64,000 nucleotides of DNA from Fimbriimonas sp. (GCA_031292555.1 JARLGV010000011.1:45796-109795), one strand, 5' to 3'. Numbered from the stretch's first letter, positions 27,785 to 37,356 are shown. Numbers and translations are program-made. Notes: a model not told the origin generated them from the sequence alone.

Positions 27785-29434
27785 TCACGACCGATGCCAT
27801 AGCCGCAGTTCGATACGATCCACATCGGGATCGCTTGACGTGCATTCGAAGCGATAGACGCCGACCTCGTCCGCCGAGACATCCACGCATCGCCACGAGG
27901 CTCCGCTCCAGATCTTGCGCGCGCAATGATCGTCCACACTAAATGCCCCCGCCTCTAGGGACACGGCAATGCTTAGCGAGAGAACCGGATTGTCGGCGGG
28001 CGGGAAGTTCCTAACCAATCCGTCCGACTTGTCCCGAATCGCCGCGACGATCCGCATATCCTTGCCGGCCGCTTCGGCCACCAGTTTCCCCTTGGATTGC
28101 TCGACAATCTCAAACGCTGCTGGAGACATTTCGACGATCATGCAATCGTTTTGAACGCCCAAGTCCACCGGATCGCGGCTCAGCAGGGCCATCTGAAATG
28201 GACCAAGGACAATCTGTTCCGGATAGACCTCCGGAACAAGTCCGACATCGCAGAACGCAAGCGACCATTGGCCGGCCGGAATCGGAACGAGCGCCCTCTC
28301 CGGTCGCGGGTTCACCACCGCGCATAGCCTTTCGCCAACGAGCCAACCGTACGGTTCGATCGCTCCGGGAATGCCACCAAAACTCGAAGAGGGTCCGGCG
28401 GCATAAGCAACTTCAAAGAGGGCCTGAACCGATGCCATCCATCGACCATCCTCATCGTCGAACAGACTGAGATCACCGTAGAAAACGGTCAGATCCCCGC
28501 CCCGGGCGAGCGTCAGAATCAACATCCCCTTCCACATCGCCTTGCCGCGCCAGTAGCAGGTTCCGGTTGGTCCGGCCATGAACCCACAGCTATCGATCCG
28601 GTTCAGGGGCAACCCGGCCTCCTCGAGAACGCGCGTCGTGTGATCGCCGTAAATGTCGACCGATCGCCAGAACGGAGCGGTAGGCACGTCCGCCGGTCGA
28701 GGGTCGCCGCTGTAGATCGAATCGAACGCAGCCAGCCAATTGGGGTCGACGAGTTGAAGCCCTTCGTCGACCGCTTCCTGCCATTCCAAGCCTGGCAAGT
28801 GCGCCAGCGGCCGGTCGGTGCGGTTCATGTACTCGACCCATTCAAAGCCGTTGAACGCCATAAAGAGGGCATCGGGATGGTTGGCACGAAAACCCACGAT
28901 CGCCGACCGGAATGCGTCGACGTTTCGGCGGCGAATAGCGTATTCCGACATCTCGGCCTTTACCGATGCGGGCGCTGCCCCGAAGCTGGCGAAATCGATC
29001 TTGAAGATCCGAACGCCTCGGGCGTACCAGTTGTCGAGAACCTCAAGATAATCGGCCATGAAGCCGCCCGTGAAGCAACACAGCCCCCACTGGTCTTCAT
29101 CGGCCGAATCGGACCATTGGGACGCCGGTTCGAGATGACAGAGCGTGTTCGCGGTGAACCAAAGTCCGGGCAGAATCCCGTTGGCCCGGCACCGATCCAG
29201 CCACCGATCCGGTCCCTCCGGCCAGTTGGGAGTGCGCCATTGGCGGTACCCGCCGTCGGGGGCAAACCAGAAGGCATCCATCAGATAGGCATCGAACCGC
29301 GCGCCGAGACCTCGCAGACGCAACATCTCGTCGAACTGCCGCATGGCAAGTTCTTCGGTCAATGGGACGCCGTCTGAGAGTTCGTCGTACGCCGACCAGT
29401 TCCCGTAGATCGAGAGTCTCTTGCCCTTCGCCAT
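27785..29434 (-). CDS. Clan GH-D-like (alpha-galactosidase type) TIM-barrel protein
   Basis: A 549-residue cytoplasmic protein. The barrel portion (about 1-370) has FDAYLMDAFWFAPDGGYRQW, NGILPGLWFTAN and RGVRIFKIDFASFG; the KIDF strand is where GH36 and GH27 alpha-galactosidases carry their nucleophile aspartate (inference here). A greek-key beta domain follows (CAVVNPRPERALVPIPAG, IVLGPFQMALLSRDPVDLG). A family number cannot be given with certainty. It lies between the GH42 and GH2 genes in the same operon, so action on an alpha-linked galactose, such as that in galactans, is plausible. The last 90 residues are not recognised. Confidence 0.6.
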   Translation of the reverse strand: MAKGKRLSIYGNWSAYDELSDGVPLTEELAMRQFDEMLRLRGLGARFDAYLMDAFWFAPDGGYRQWRTPNWPEGPDRWLDRCRANGILPGLWFTANTLCHLEPASQWSDSADEDQWGLCCFTGGFMADYLEVLDNWYARGVRIFKIDFASFGAAPASVKAEMSEYAIRRRNVDAFRSAIVGFRANHPDALFMAFNGFEWVEYMNRTDRPLAHLPGLEWQEAVDEGLQLVDPNWLAAFDSIYSGDPRPADVPTAPFWRSVDIYGDHTTRVLEEAGLPLNRIDSCGFMAGPTGTCYWRGKAMWKGMLILTLARGGDLTVFYGDLSLFDDEDGRWMASVQALFEVAYAAGPSSSFGGIPGAIEPYGWLVGERLCAVVNPRPERALVPIPAGQWSLAFCDVGLVPEVYPEQIVLGPFQMALLSRDPVDLGVQNDCMIVEMSPAAFEIVEQSKGKLVAEAAGKDMRIVAAIRDKSDGLVRNFPPADNPVLSLSIAVSLEAGAFSVDDHCARKIWSGASWRCVDVSADEVGVYRFECTSSDPDVDRIELRLWHRS

Positions 29435-29457
29435 GTTGTCCTAGAACCGAGCGCATA

Positions 29458-29488
29458 ACGGAAACCGCTCTGGTCAGGCGGTTTCCGT
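29458..29488 (-). terminator. Intercistronic hairpin overlapping the GH42 stop codon
   Basis: An 11-bp perfect stem (ACGGAAACCGC / GCGGTTTCCGT) with a nine-base loop spans the end of the GH42 gene and the start of the gap before the next - strand gene. There is no T-run, so it may slow RNA decay or cause partial termination rather than end the transcript. Confidence 0.45.
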
Positions 29489-31528
29489 AAGCACCGCCAC
29501 GCCGAAGGGTCCCAGTTCCAGACTTTCGCTCAGGACATCACCGCTCAGAAGTTCCGTATACGTCGCGGGCAACGCGATCCAGTGAGTGTCTTGAGTCGAG
29601 TTCAGCACGAACAGAAACTCGCCCTTGTCGTTAACTCGCTTGGTCGCCGACACGCCCTCCGGAAGTTGGAACGGGGTCGCCGGCTCGATATCGAGCTTTG
29701 AGACAAGGCAGCGGATGAGCGCGGCCGTGAAATCAGGGTCGTTTCGCGACGCAACGTAGATAGCCTTGCCCTCTCCCACCGAATTTACGGTGATCGCCGG
29801 TTCAAACGCATACCAGACGTTGCCGTACTGGGCGATCACGTCCGCGGTGGTGGGATGGATGCGCTCGCAGAACGTGTGCGCCTGGAAGATCCCATCCAAT
29901 CCCAGTTCGTTGTAACCCAAGACGACGTCGACGGTCTCCGAATCGAATTTGGCGTCGATCTCCTCCGTCTCGACGCCGAATAGCTCGCGAAGCGGACCCA
30001 AGAAGCCGTTCCCGAAGATGAGATCGTTCTCGTCCACATAGCCGGTCAAATAGGTCGACACCAACGTGCCGCCGTCCTGAACATATTGGGTCAGGCGTTC
30101 CGCAACCCCCGGCTTCACCATGTACAGCATCGGAGCGATCACGAGTTTGTAACCGCTCAGGTCGCAATCGGAAGATAGGACGTCGACCGATATGCCGGAC
30201 TCCCAAAGGGGCAGGTAGTGGTCGAGGCAGGTCGTGAAGTAGCCCTTATCCTTCTGCACCGGGCCACAGGCATGCTCGATCGCCCATGCGACTTCCCAGT
30301 CGTAGATGATCGCCACCTGAGACGGGGACACCGCTCCGACCACGTCCCCGAGCAGCGCCAGATCGGCGCCGACCGAGGCAACATCTCGGAACACGCGTGA
30401 GTACTCACCCTGGTTGATCCCGACGACCGCCCCGTGGAACTTCTCCTGGCAGCCCCTGGACTGACGCCACTGGAAGTACATCACGCTGTCCGAGCCGTGA
30501 GCAACCGCCTGCATGCCCTCCAAGTGATGCATTCCCGGCGGTTTGAGGCTCATCACCGGGTACCAGTTCGAGGAACTCGGAGTGCTCTCCATCAGTAGGA
30601 ACGGCTTGCCCCGTTTGAGCGACCGGTTGAGATCGTGCGTCATCGCCACCTTGGCCCAGGACCGGTCGTTCATCGGCTCCAGCGAGAACTGCGGGTAGCT
30701 GTCCCACGCGATGACGTCGAGGTGCGGCACCATCTTCCACGGGTCCAATCCGCCGTAGAAGCCCATCAAGTTGGTCGCGATCGGCACGTCCGGCGTGATA
30801 CGCCGGAAGGGCTCGGATTCATTCAGGAAGAAGTCGACGATCTCGTCGGTCACGAACCGGTCCCAGTCGACCGATAGACCATGAATCGCGGTCTCTCCAT
30901 ACGGTTGACCTGGAATCTCGATCTGGTCCCACTCCGTGAATGTATGTCCCCAGAAGCTCGTCCAGTACGCCGCGTTCAGCTTGTCCAGATCGCCGCCGAA
31001 CTTGTTCTGGAGCCAGCGAACAAACGCCTGCCGGGAGGCCTCCGAATAGGAAGCGCCACCGTACTCGTTGCTCAAGTGCCACATTAGCAGAGCGGGATGG
31101 CTCCCGTACCGCTCGGCGAGCACCGTCGCCATCTTTCGCACCTTCTCGCGGTAGACCGGCGACGACCAATCGAAATTTACGCGGTTGCCATGCAAACGCC
31201 GGACTCGATCCGGCCCGACACGCAGGATCTCGGGGTACTTTTGCGACATCCACGCGGGAGGCGCTGCGCTTGGGGTCGCCAGGACGGCGAACCGCCCCGA
31301 CTGATAGAGCAAATCCATCACCTCGTCGAGCCACTCGAACTGGTAACAGCCTTCTTCCGGCTCCAGGGAGACCCATGAGAAGACGCCGATGGTGGCCACA
31401 TTGACCTGGGCCAAATCCATCAGCCGCATGTCCTCCGGCCAGACGGCCTTTGGCCATTGCTCGGGGTTATAGTCGCCTCCATGCCAAAGGACAGGGAGTT
31501 TGGGGCTGATCGGTTTGTATGAGTTCAT
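29474..31528 (-). CDS. Beta-galactosidase, GH42
   Basis: A 684-residue enzyme, full length for the family and without a signal peptide, so cytoplasmic. It starts with the typical LWHGGDYNPEQWP (14-26). The acid/base is E155 in MWHLSNEYGG and the nucleophile E314 in LLMESTPSSSNW. The GH42 beta-galactosidase trimerisation domain (about 400-600) and short C-terminal domain (LGPFGVAVLTE) follow. It hydrolyses terminal beta-D-galactose from short oligosaccharides, the expected last step of galactan or agaro-oligosaccharide breakdown in this locus. It follows the two GH50-like genes by about 30 bases. Confidence 0.93.
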   Translation of the reverse strand: MNSYKPISPKLPVLWHGGDYNPEQWPKAVWPEDMRLMDLAQVNVATIGVFSWVSLEPEEGCYQFEWLDEVMDLLYQSGRFAVLATPSAAPPAWMSQKYPEILRVGPDRVRRLHGNRVNFDWSSPVYREKVRKMATVLAERYGSHPALLMWHLSNEYGGASYSEASRQAFVRWLQNKFGGDLDKLNAAYWTSFWGHTFTEWDQIEIPGQPYGETAIHGLSVDWDRFVTDEIVDFFLNESEPFRRITPDVPIATNLMGFYGGLDPWKMVPHLDVIAWDSYPQFSLEPMNDRSWAKVAMTHDLNRSLKRGKPFLLMESTPSSSNWYPVMSLKPPGMHHLEGMQAVAHGSDSVMYFQWRQSRGCQEKFHGAVVGINQGEYSRVFRDVASVGADLALLGDVVGAVSPSQVAIIYDWEVAWAIEHACGPVQKDKGYFTTCLDHYLPLWESGISVDVLSSDCDLSGYKLVIAPMLYMVKPGVAERLTQYVQDGGTLVSTYLTGYVDENDLIFGNGFLGPLRELFGVETEEIDAKFDSETVDVVLGYNELGLDGIFQAHTFCERIHPTTADVIAQYGNVWYAFEPAITVNSVGEGKAIYVASRNDPDFTAALIRCLVSKLDIEPATPFQLPEGVSATKRVNDKGEFLFVLNSTQDTHWIALPATYTELLSGDVLSESLELGPFGVAVLTETA

Positions 31529-31560
31529 GGCTGATAATTGCTAGAGTTCGGTTGACCGGA

Positions 31561-33369
31561 CTATTCGGACAGCGGTTTCGAACAGGCCCACCGAATCGAG
31601 TAGGCGCGCGAACGTGTTTGCAGGGAAACGTTGAAGCGAAGCTTCTGGTTCGAAGCCGGTGTCGTCAGTCCAAGTGCTTTGGCGGATATGCGAATAATGG
31701 CGGTATTCCTAACCCCCATTTTGAGCGAAACGAGTTCGGCTAGACCACCCACCGCCGGCTTTCCTTCGACAAGGCGTAGGCTTGCCAAACCGGTAGGCAA
31801 ACCGATGGTTGCGATCGGTTCGTCCTCGGTCGGTACCCTGCCGCTTCGGTAGAACGCCTCGGGGAACCGATCCTCGTTCCAGTAAATCGCGAGATAGGCT
31901 GATCCCGCGCTCCAAGCCACAAACGCATCGCCACGTTCCGAATCGCGGGAGGGCTTTAGGTACGCCTCCGCTCGGGGCCACTTTTCCAGATCTTTGACGT
32001 CGGATAGCGTGATCGAAGGTACCGAAGGCGATATAACGGCATCCAAGGGCTTCCGGTCGGCGAGCGCGAGTCTAGAGGCGGTTCCGGTGAGATCTTCATA
32101 CGGATCGTTGTACACGTCAACTAGACCCATGTTGTAATTTTCTCCGTCGCCCCGTCCGTTCTTGGGTTCGTCGTAGTACTGGAACCAGTGGGCGCCCACC
32201 ACGTACGGCGTCTGGAGAAGCACTCGTGTCGTCGTCAAGAACCCCTGGGCACGTTCGGCTTGGGTTTGCACCAACGGAAAGCCGGACGAGTCGTTCTTGT
32301 TACCGGTCCGGTTCTCTTTGGCGCACATGTAGTACTCGGTGATCATCAGCGGTTTGCCCGCGATCCGATGCAAACTCGGCAGATAGAACGGAGTCACCGT
32401 GCCGTCGTTCCAATCCGCATTGAGGTTCGTCGAGACGACATCGGCGTACTTACCGGCTGCCTTCGCGACTTCTGGATAGAAGTTCGAGATGAACCGGTCG
32501 CCCAGATAGAGCGCCTTTGGGTCGTACTTCTTGATGAGCGAGTTGCAGAGCGAGTAGTACCGATCGGCGAGCGCTCCGATGTAGGCATGAACGGCCGCGA
32601 TCCCGTTACTGCCCGGACGAAGGAAAAGCCGGCCGGCTCGCTTCAATTCAGTAAAGCTGCGGGCGCTGGCGGGTTCGAAATCGCCGAGCAAGGCGGCCCA
32701 CGATTTGTAGCGACTCTCCAACTGACCGACGAGCAGTTTCCGGGTTCCCGCCCCTTTCCAAGCCCACTCGAACAGTGCCCCGTTCCACCAGCCCTGCTCG
32801 TTGTCCGAGAAGTAGCCGATGACACGCGATTCCGATTTGAGATCCTTGATCTGGTCGCGAGCGATGTCCGACATCATTGACACCACGGTACGATCCCACA
32901 TGTCCTTCCATGGCGCCCCCGCGCCGGAACCCATGTGGAGAATCGGCGTGAATTTGAGCTCGGGCGCAATAACCTGGCGTAAGGTTTTCGCATCGCTCCA
33001 TGCCCCGATAGTGTTGAACCCCCACGATTGCAGCCGCTGTACGACGTCATCGGCCCACTGCTGCTTGCCTTCGGCATAGTATTTGAAGGCGGCATAGCTC
33101 GGGTTCTTCGGATCGTAGTCGGCGTAGGAAGTGCCGGTATCGACACAGCAGACGCCCAGCGAGAAGAACGGCTTGCCGTCCGGCCCTTGAAGGTACATGC
33201 TTCCGTGGTCGTCGACGACTCGGAACCTGCTGGGCGGCCCCACTTCCCTCCCACGAAGCTGCGCAGCCGTCGACCCACTCGTCGCTGGACCTTGCGGATA
33301 CGACACCGAAAACCCGGTCGCCCCCGCTCCCAACGAGCCAACGACGATGGACGATAGAAAGATCAACAT
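31561..33369 (-). CDS. Secreted GH50-like (beta-agarase type) enzyme
   Basis: A 602-residue protein with a signal peptide (MLIFLSSIVVGSLGAGATGF). The clan GH-A barrel has FFSLGVCCVDTGTSYADYDP (69-88), LQSWGFNTIGAWSD, the likely acid/base E191 in VIGYFSDNEQGWW and the likely nucleophile E345 in LMITEYYMCAKENR, all matching the layout of GH50 agarases. GDRFISNFYPEV is a further conserved loop. A C-terminal beta domain (about 470-602) resembles a carbohydrate-binding module. The agarase label rests on family resemblance only; another beta-galactan is possible. Its neighbour just upstream is a clear paralogue. Confidence 0.75.
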   Translation of the reverse strand: MLIFLSSIVVGSLGAGATGFSVSYPQGPATSGSTAAQLRGREVGPPSRFRVVDDHGSMYLQGPDGKPFFSLGVCCVDTGTSYADYDPKNPSYAAFKYYAEGKQQWADDVVQRLQSWGFNTIGAWSDAKTLRQVIAPELKFTPILHMGSGAGAPWKDMWDRTVVSMMSDIARDQIKDLKSESRVIGYFSDNEQGWWNGALFEWAWKGAGTRKLLVGQLESRYKSWAALLGDFEPASARSFTELKRAGRLFLRPGSNGIAAVHAYIGALADRYYSLCNSLIKKYDPKALYLGDRFISNFYPEVAKAAGKYADVVSTNLNADWNDGTVTPFYLPSLHRIAGKPLMITEYYMCAKENRTGNKNDSSGFPLVQTQAERAQGFLTTTRVLLQTPYVVGAHWFQYYDEPKNGRGDGENYNMGLVDVYNDPYEDLTGTASRLALADRKPLDAVISPSVPSITLSDVKDLEKWPRAEAYLKPSRDSERGDAFVAWSAGSAYLAIYWNEDRFPEAFYRSGRVPTEDEPIATIGLPTGLASLRLVEGKPAVGGLAELVSLKMGVRNTAIIRISAKALGLTTPASNQKLRFNVSLQTRSRAYSIRWACSKPLSE

Positions 33370-33382
33370 ACCGGCTGCCCCT

Positions 33383-35116
33383 TCACCGTTTCACTCCTGT
33401 CAACGTGGCCTTCCACTCCATGTGCTCACCCCGACCGTGGGAATCGAGCGAGGAGCCAAACTCTACCGGTCCAGATTTGCGAATCATCGCCTTTGGAACC
33501 CGAATCATAACCGTGTACTTCAGACCTCCCGATTCCTTGATGTCGATCCCAGGCATGCTGGTCGAAGCCTTCCGCCCCTTGCCGCCGAAACGAATGTCGA
33601 TGGGTTTCGATAGCCCGTTCAGCCGGATCTGCCAACGTGCCCGATCCACTTCTGGAACGTGACCGTCTGCATACACGCCTTCATCCATGTAGTCCATCGC
33701 ATACAGGCCGAGATATAGATTGCCCGCATCTTGGGCGACAAAGGCATCGCCGAAGGGAGTTCCTTCCGATGTGGGCAGCACTCCTTCTTGCCGTGGCCAT
33801 TGCTTGAGGCCCGTCATCGGATCCCCGGTCACCGTCGGAACGGTCAGGTTCGTTGAAGGCAGACGGTCCTTTGCCTCGCTTCGGAGCTTGGACAAGTCGA
33901 GGGATTCCGAGGCTCGGACCATCTCATCGTACGGTCGACCTTCGACGTCGAGAAACCCAAAGTCAAAGTCCTCCCCGTCGCCCCTACCGTGTGCCGGCTC
34001 GTCCGTGAACTGGAACCAGTGCGCCCCGACAACATACGGCAGTGAAGCCAGCGCACGGACGTACTTCGTATAGGCGGCTGCCCGTTCCTGTTGCGTTTCG
34101 ACGACCGGAAACGCCGATCCAGAGTTCTTGTTCCCGCTCCGGTTTTCGGTCGCGGCCAAATAGAACTCGGTCACAATCGCCGGCTTCTTCGTGATCGAAT
34201 TCAAAGTTCGCAGAAAGAACGGCGCAATCGATCCGTCGTTCCAATCCGCCCCGTAATTCGTCGAGACGACGTCCACATACTTGGATGCGGCTCGAACTAT
34301 CGGCAGCGTGTAGTACTGGCAGTAGCGGTCCCCCAAGATCAGATGCCGCTTGTCATACCTCCGGATCGTGTCGCGCATCAGCGAGTAATATCGCTCGCCG
34401 AGAACCTGGGTCCAGGCGTCGACCGCCTTTCGCCCGTTTCTCCCCGGCCGTTGATGCAGCGAACGAATCGTTTCAAACGACGTCCCGTTAACAAACCAGT
34501 CGAGTTTGAGATGCTCGAACGATCCTTGGTAGAACGAACGAAGGGTACCGATCAACTTACGATGGCCGGGAGCGGTTGGCTTCATCCCCAAGTAGGATAG
34601 AAACAAGGTCTCGTCCCACCAGCCCAACTCGTTATCGGTGAAGTAGCCGACGAGCTTCGGATCGTTCGCGATAGGAGGGATCTGCTTCTGAGCCGCGACG
34701 TTGACCCAGTGCTCCATTGCCGAGTCGAACAGATCGTGCCAAGGCGCCTGGTCCCATGCACCCAGGTGGAGACACACAAAGTAGGCCAACCGGTCCTTGC
34801 CGGCATACTGCCGAAATAGATCATCGTTCGACCAGGCTCCCGTGGAATTGAATCCCCACGACTTGAGACGCGATAGCGTATCGTCGACCCATTCCGAATT
34901 GCTAACAAACAGCCGGTAGGAAGCATAAGACGGGTTGGACTTCTTGAAACTCGTGCGGCTCGTGCCAGTGTCCACGCAATCGACACCGTACGACCAGAAG
35001 CTTCTGCCAGCAGGATCGACAAACGACCAAGCTGCCCCCGGGCGGTGCACCGTGAACACCGAACTTACGGCGAATCCGAGGCTCGCGACAAGCAGGCCGA
35101 TCATCCTAGATCCCAT
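33383..35116 (-). CDS. Secreted GH50-like (beta-agarase type) enzyme, paralogue
   Basis: About 577 residues from the ATG at 35116 (MGSRMIGLLVASLGFAVSSV, a signal peptide); ATG 35104 is also possible and a further upstream start at 35149 would lie in a hairpin. The architecture mirrors the downstream neighbour: SYGVDCVDTGTSRTSFKKSN, LKSWGFNSTGAWSNDD, probable acid/base E163 in VGYFTDNELGWW and probable nucleophile in AIVTEFYLAATENRSG, then a C-terminal beta domain. The two genes are separated by 13 bases, so this looks like a tandem duplication. Divergence in loops suggests different linkage or chain-length preference (inference). Confidence 0.75.
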   Translation of the reverse strand: MGSRMIGLLVASLGFAVSSVFTVHRPGAAWSFVDPAGRSFWSYGVDCVDTGTSRTSFKKSNPSYASYRLFVSNSEWVDDTLSRLKSWGFNSTGAWSNDDLFRQYAGKDRLAYFVCLHLGAWDQAPWHDLFDSAMEHWVNVAAQKQIPPIANDPKLVGYFTDNELGWWDETLFLSYLGMKPTAPGHRKLIGTLRSFYQGSFEHLKLDWFVNGTSFETIRSLHQRPGRNGRKAVDAWTQVLGERYYSLMRDTIRRYDKRHLILGDRYCQYYTLPIVRAASKYVDVVSTNYGADWNDGSIAPFFLRTLNSITKKPAIVTEFYLAATENRSGNKNSGSAFPVVETQQERAAAYTKYVRALASLPYVVGAHWFQFTDEPAHGRGDGEDFDFGFLDVEGRPYDEMVRASESLDLSKLRSEAKDRLPSTNLTVPTVTGDPMTGLKQWPRQEGVLPTSEGTPFGDAFVAQDAGNLYLGLYAMDYMDEGVYADGHVPEVDRARWQIRLNGLSKPIDIRFGGKGRKASTSMPGIDIKESGGLKYTVMIRVPKAMIRKSGPVEFGSSLDSHGRGEHMEWKATLTGVKR

Positions 35117-35123
35117 TTCATAC

Positions 35124-35151
35124 GGTTGCCGGGGAAAGGTGCCCGGCAACC
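35124..35151 (-). terminator. Intercistronic hairpin upstream of the first GH50-like gene
   Basis: A perfect 10-bp stem (GGTTGCCGGG / CCCGGCAACC) with an eight-base loop lies four bases beyond the lipoprotein stop codon and just ahead of the next - strand start. No T-run follows. It could terminate part of the transcription coming from the regulator-prepilin-lipoprotein end of the operon or protect the mRNA. Confidence 0.5.
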
Positions 35152-35155
35152 TAGA

Positions 35156-35419
35156 CTATTTTCCACCTGGACGCGCTGGTCTTGCGGGAGGTCCGAGAAG
35201 CATGCGTGCAGTCTGCTCGCTGCCATGAGCCAGATCGTTGATCAAGTAGTTCTTGTCCGCGTCCGACAGCTTGCTCCAATCGCTCCCTGTCTTTTGCTGG
35301 ATCTCGTTCAGGCGCGACGATTGCTCTTGCGTCTTGGCGGATGGGGCCGAATCGTCGTGCCCACAACCACCAACCGCCAAAGCCGCCAGAACCCCCGCGA
35401 GAAGCAGTAGTTTCCTCAT
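35156..35419 (-). CDS. Small lipoprotein
   Basis: An 87-residue protein from the ATG at 35419 (MRKLLLLAGVLAALAVGGCG). The leader ends in the lipobox VGGC at C20, so the mature protein is about 68 residues, charged and helical (SDADKNYLINDLAHGSEQ). A longer upstream reading exists but would bury the signal peptide. The start is four bases after the prepilin stop, so the two are probably co-translated. No family recognised. Its place between a prepilin and secreted glycanases suggests an envelope role tied to glycan uptake. Confidence 0.7.
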   Translation of the reverse strand: MRKLLLLAGVLAALAVGGCGHDDSAPSAKTQEQSSRLNEIQQKTGSDWSKLSDADKNYLINDLAHGSEQTARMLLGPPARPARPGGK

Positions 35420-35423
35420 CTTC

Positions 35424-36248
35424 CTAGTTACCCGTATAGTTGGCGAGCCAGTGCTTTGGTGTATCCATTTCATCCGGATGGTGGAACTTGGCGCTCGTAT
35501 CGGCCATCACGAAGTTGGAACCACCGCTGAACTTACGCCAGGCGTTGTACATCGCTTTCCAGAACGAGTTCGTCGACTGCGGAGTCGCTAAACGAATGCC
35601 GGTCGGAATCCAGTCGCCGTAGATGCCCGGGAACACGTAGCAGTAATCAACTTCGTTGTTCAGCCACTCTCCACAACCGTAGGCATAGTTGTAGTACTCG
35701 TCCAGACCGTTCGCCAACATGACAACATCGGAAGGTGAGCCGACCATCGTCGCAGTAGTCGCGCCCGAAGCGGAGTTCGTGAAGTTGCCTGGGACTGTGA
35801 ACAGGCCGGTCGGGTTGTTGACGCCCCAGTTGGCATAGCCGAAGTCCGAAACCGCGTTCGGCCAGTACGACATGACCTTGGTCGGTCTGCTGGTGGGCAA
35901 GCCGTAGTAGGCGTCGCCGTCAATGGTTGGGAACTGGTCGATCGGACACTTAATCAGGTCGGTGTTCTTGATGTAGGGTTGGGTGACAAGTTGGCTCGAC
36001 CACAGGGCAGTGCTTACTGGCCAGTTCGTAAAGTCGCCCTGAACGAGACGCGGGAACGTGTCATCGAAATCGTTCAGGTAAATCGTCACCCCCGTAGCAA
36101 TCTGCTTCAGATTGGAGAGGTCGGCGGTTTTCTTTGCGGCTGCCTTGGCCTGGGCAAAAACCGGGAAAAGTATAGAGGCCAAAATCGCGATAATCGCGAT
36201 GACGACCAGGAGTTCGATGAGCGTGAATGCTCGATTATTGCGCTGCAT
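35424..36248 (-). CDS. Prepilin-type pseudopilin (DUF1559-like secreted protein)
   Basis: A 274-residue protein whose N-terminus, RNNRAFTLIELLVVIAIIAI, is a classic type IV prepilin signal, cleaved before F7 with E at +5. The segment FPVFAQAKAAAKKTADLSNL then LKQIATGVTIYLNDFDDTFP follows, a pattern common in Armatimonadota. The C-terminal domain ends FVMADTSAKFHHPDEMD, a DUF1559-like ending. I chose the ATG at 36248, which has TGAGGA eight bases upstream; an ATG at 36263 overlaps the LacI stop as ATGA. The frame extends far upstream only as noncoding shadow of lacI. It follows the regulator in the operon. Confidence 0.88.
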   Translation of the reverse strand: MQRNNRAFTLIELLVVIAIIAILASILFPVFAQAKAAAKKTADLSNLKQIATGVTIYLNDFDDTFPRLVQGDFTNWPVSTALWSSQLVTQPYIKNTDLIKCPIDQFPTIDGDAYYGLPTSRPTKVMSYWPNAVSDFGYANWGVNNPTGLFTVPGNFTNSASGATTATMVGSPSDVVMLANGLDEYYNYAYGCGEWLNNEVDYCYVFPGIYGDWIPTGIRLATPQSTNSFWKAMYNAWRKFSGGSNFVMADTSAKFHHPDEMDTPKHWLANYTGN

Positions 36249-36259
36249 GGATAATTTCC

Positions 36260-37333
36260 TCATTGACTTGAGACATGGGACGACATCGTCCCGCCGACGA
36301 AATGCGAAGCATCGGCTCCGCATGAATGACGAATCGTTAGCGAAACCGGCAGAACCGGTTGTGGGTCGATGCCGTTCTGCCCTTCCAGGCGGGCGATCAG
36401 CATGCGTGCCGCCATCTCTCCCATCTCCTCGATCGGCATATGAACGGTCGTGAGCGGCGGCTGGGTGAGCGTCGCATACCAGGTGTCGTCGTATCCGACA
36501 ACGGCGATATCGTCCGGCACGGACATACCTGCGGATCGAATGGCCCGTATCGCGCCCTCTGCGCACAGATCGTTGGCGGCAAAAATCGCAGTTGGCCTGG
36601 TACGTGCGCTTCGCTCGAGCAGCAGTCTTGTGGATTCCAAGCCCAACCTCCAGTCGAATCCAGACTGAACGATCAGATCCTCGACAACCTCGATGCCCGC
36701 CTCCTTCAGCGCGTCACGGAAGCCGCGCTCTCTCGGCACGGACGTCACGACGCCAGGCGAACCCACGAGATGGGCGATTCGGCGATGACCCAAGGTGATC
36801 AGATGCTCGGCCGCGATGCGCCCCCCGGTGTAATCGTCCGAGTTGACCGTCCAGCTCCCGACGGTGGGCGTGTCCAGGATCGATACATACGGAATCCCTC
36901 GCTTCTTACACTTCAGAAAGATCGCGCTATCTTCCGGGGGCATGACGAGCAGCAGTCCCTCGATGCGTGAGTCGACGAGCATCGCTGCACGGTCCAGCTG
37001 AATTCCGCTGGTGGCGGTGTACAGCATCAGGTTGTAGTGCTGATGCACCACCTCCCGCATGATGCCGGACATCACCTGATTGCAGAACGGATTCTGGTCG
37101 ACGAACGCGTTCGCGTAGGGGAGCATGAGCCCTAGAACCTTGGTCTTACCGGTAGCAAGGCTCTTGGCAATCGGGTTGGACACGTACCCAAGTTGGGCCG
37201 CCGCCTCATAGATCCTCTCCCGCGTTGCCTGACCTACTCGGATCGTGCCTCCGGTCGAACCATTCAGCGTCGCAGAAACGGCGGTGACCGACGTTCCCGC
37301 CAATTTCGCTACATCTCGGATCGTGACTGCCAT
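36260..37333 (-). CDS. LacI family transcriptional repressor
   Basis: A 357-residue repressor. The N-terminal helix-turn-helix and hinge are [20 protein letters not shown] and [20 protein letters not shown]. The periplasmic-binding-protein-like effector domain follows (about 60-340: [38 protein letters not shown], and [20 protein letters not shown]). The ATG at 37333 (MAVTIRDVA) is chosen over a TTG/ATG pair at 37375/37372, which lie inside an operator-like palindrome. It heads the glycan operon and is divergent from the ABC importer. The effector is probably a galactose-type oligosaccharide (inference). Confidence 0.92.
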   Translation of the reverse strand: MAVTIRDVAKLAGTSVTAVSATLNGSTGGTIRVGQATRERIYEAAAQLGYVSNPIAKSLATGKTKVLGLMLPYANAFVDQNPFCNQVMSGIMREVVHQHYNLMLYTATSGIQLDRAAMLVDSRIEGLLLVMPPEDSAIFLKCKKRGIPYVSILDTPTVGSWTVNSDDYTGGRIAAEHLITLGHRRIAHLVGSPGVVTSVPRERGFRDALKEAGIEVVEDLIVQSGFDWRLGLESTRLLLERSARTRPTAIFAANDLCAEGAIRAIRSAGMSVPDDIAVVGYDDTWYATLTQPPLTTVHMPIEEMGEMAARMLIARLEGQNGIDPQPVLPVSLTIRHSCGADASHFVGGTMSSHVSSQ

Positions 37334-37356
37334 GTCGTTGTGATTCGATGAGCGGA

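Noticed and set aside
36249..36566. Upstream extension of the prepilin frame by 106 residues
   Set aside because: It is the shadow of the lacI coding region; the TGAGGA before ATG 36248 and the prepilin signal fix the start.
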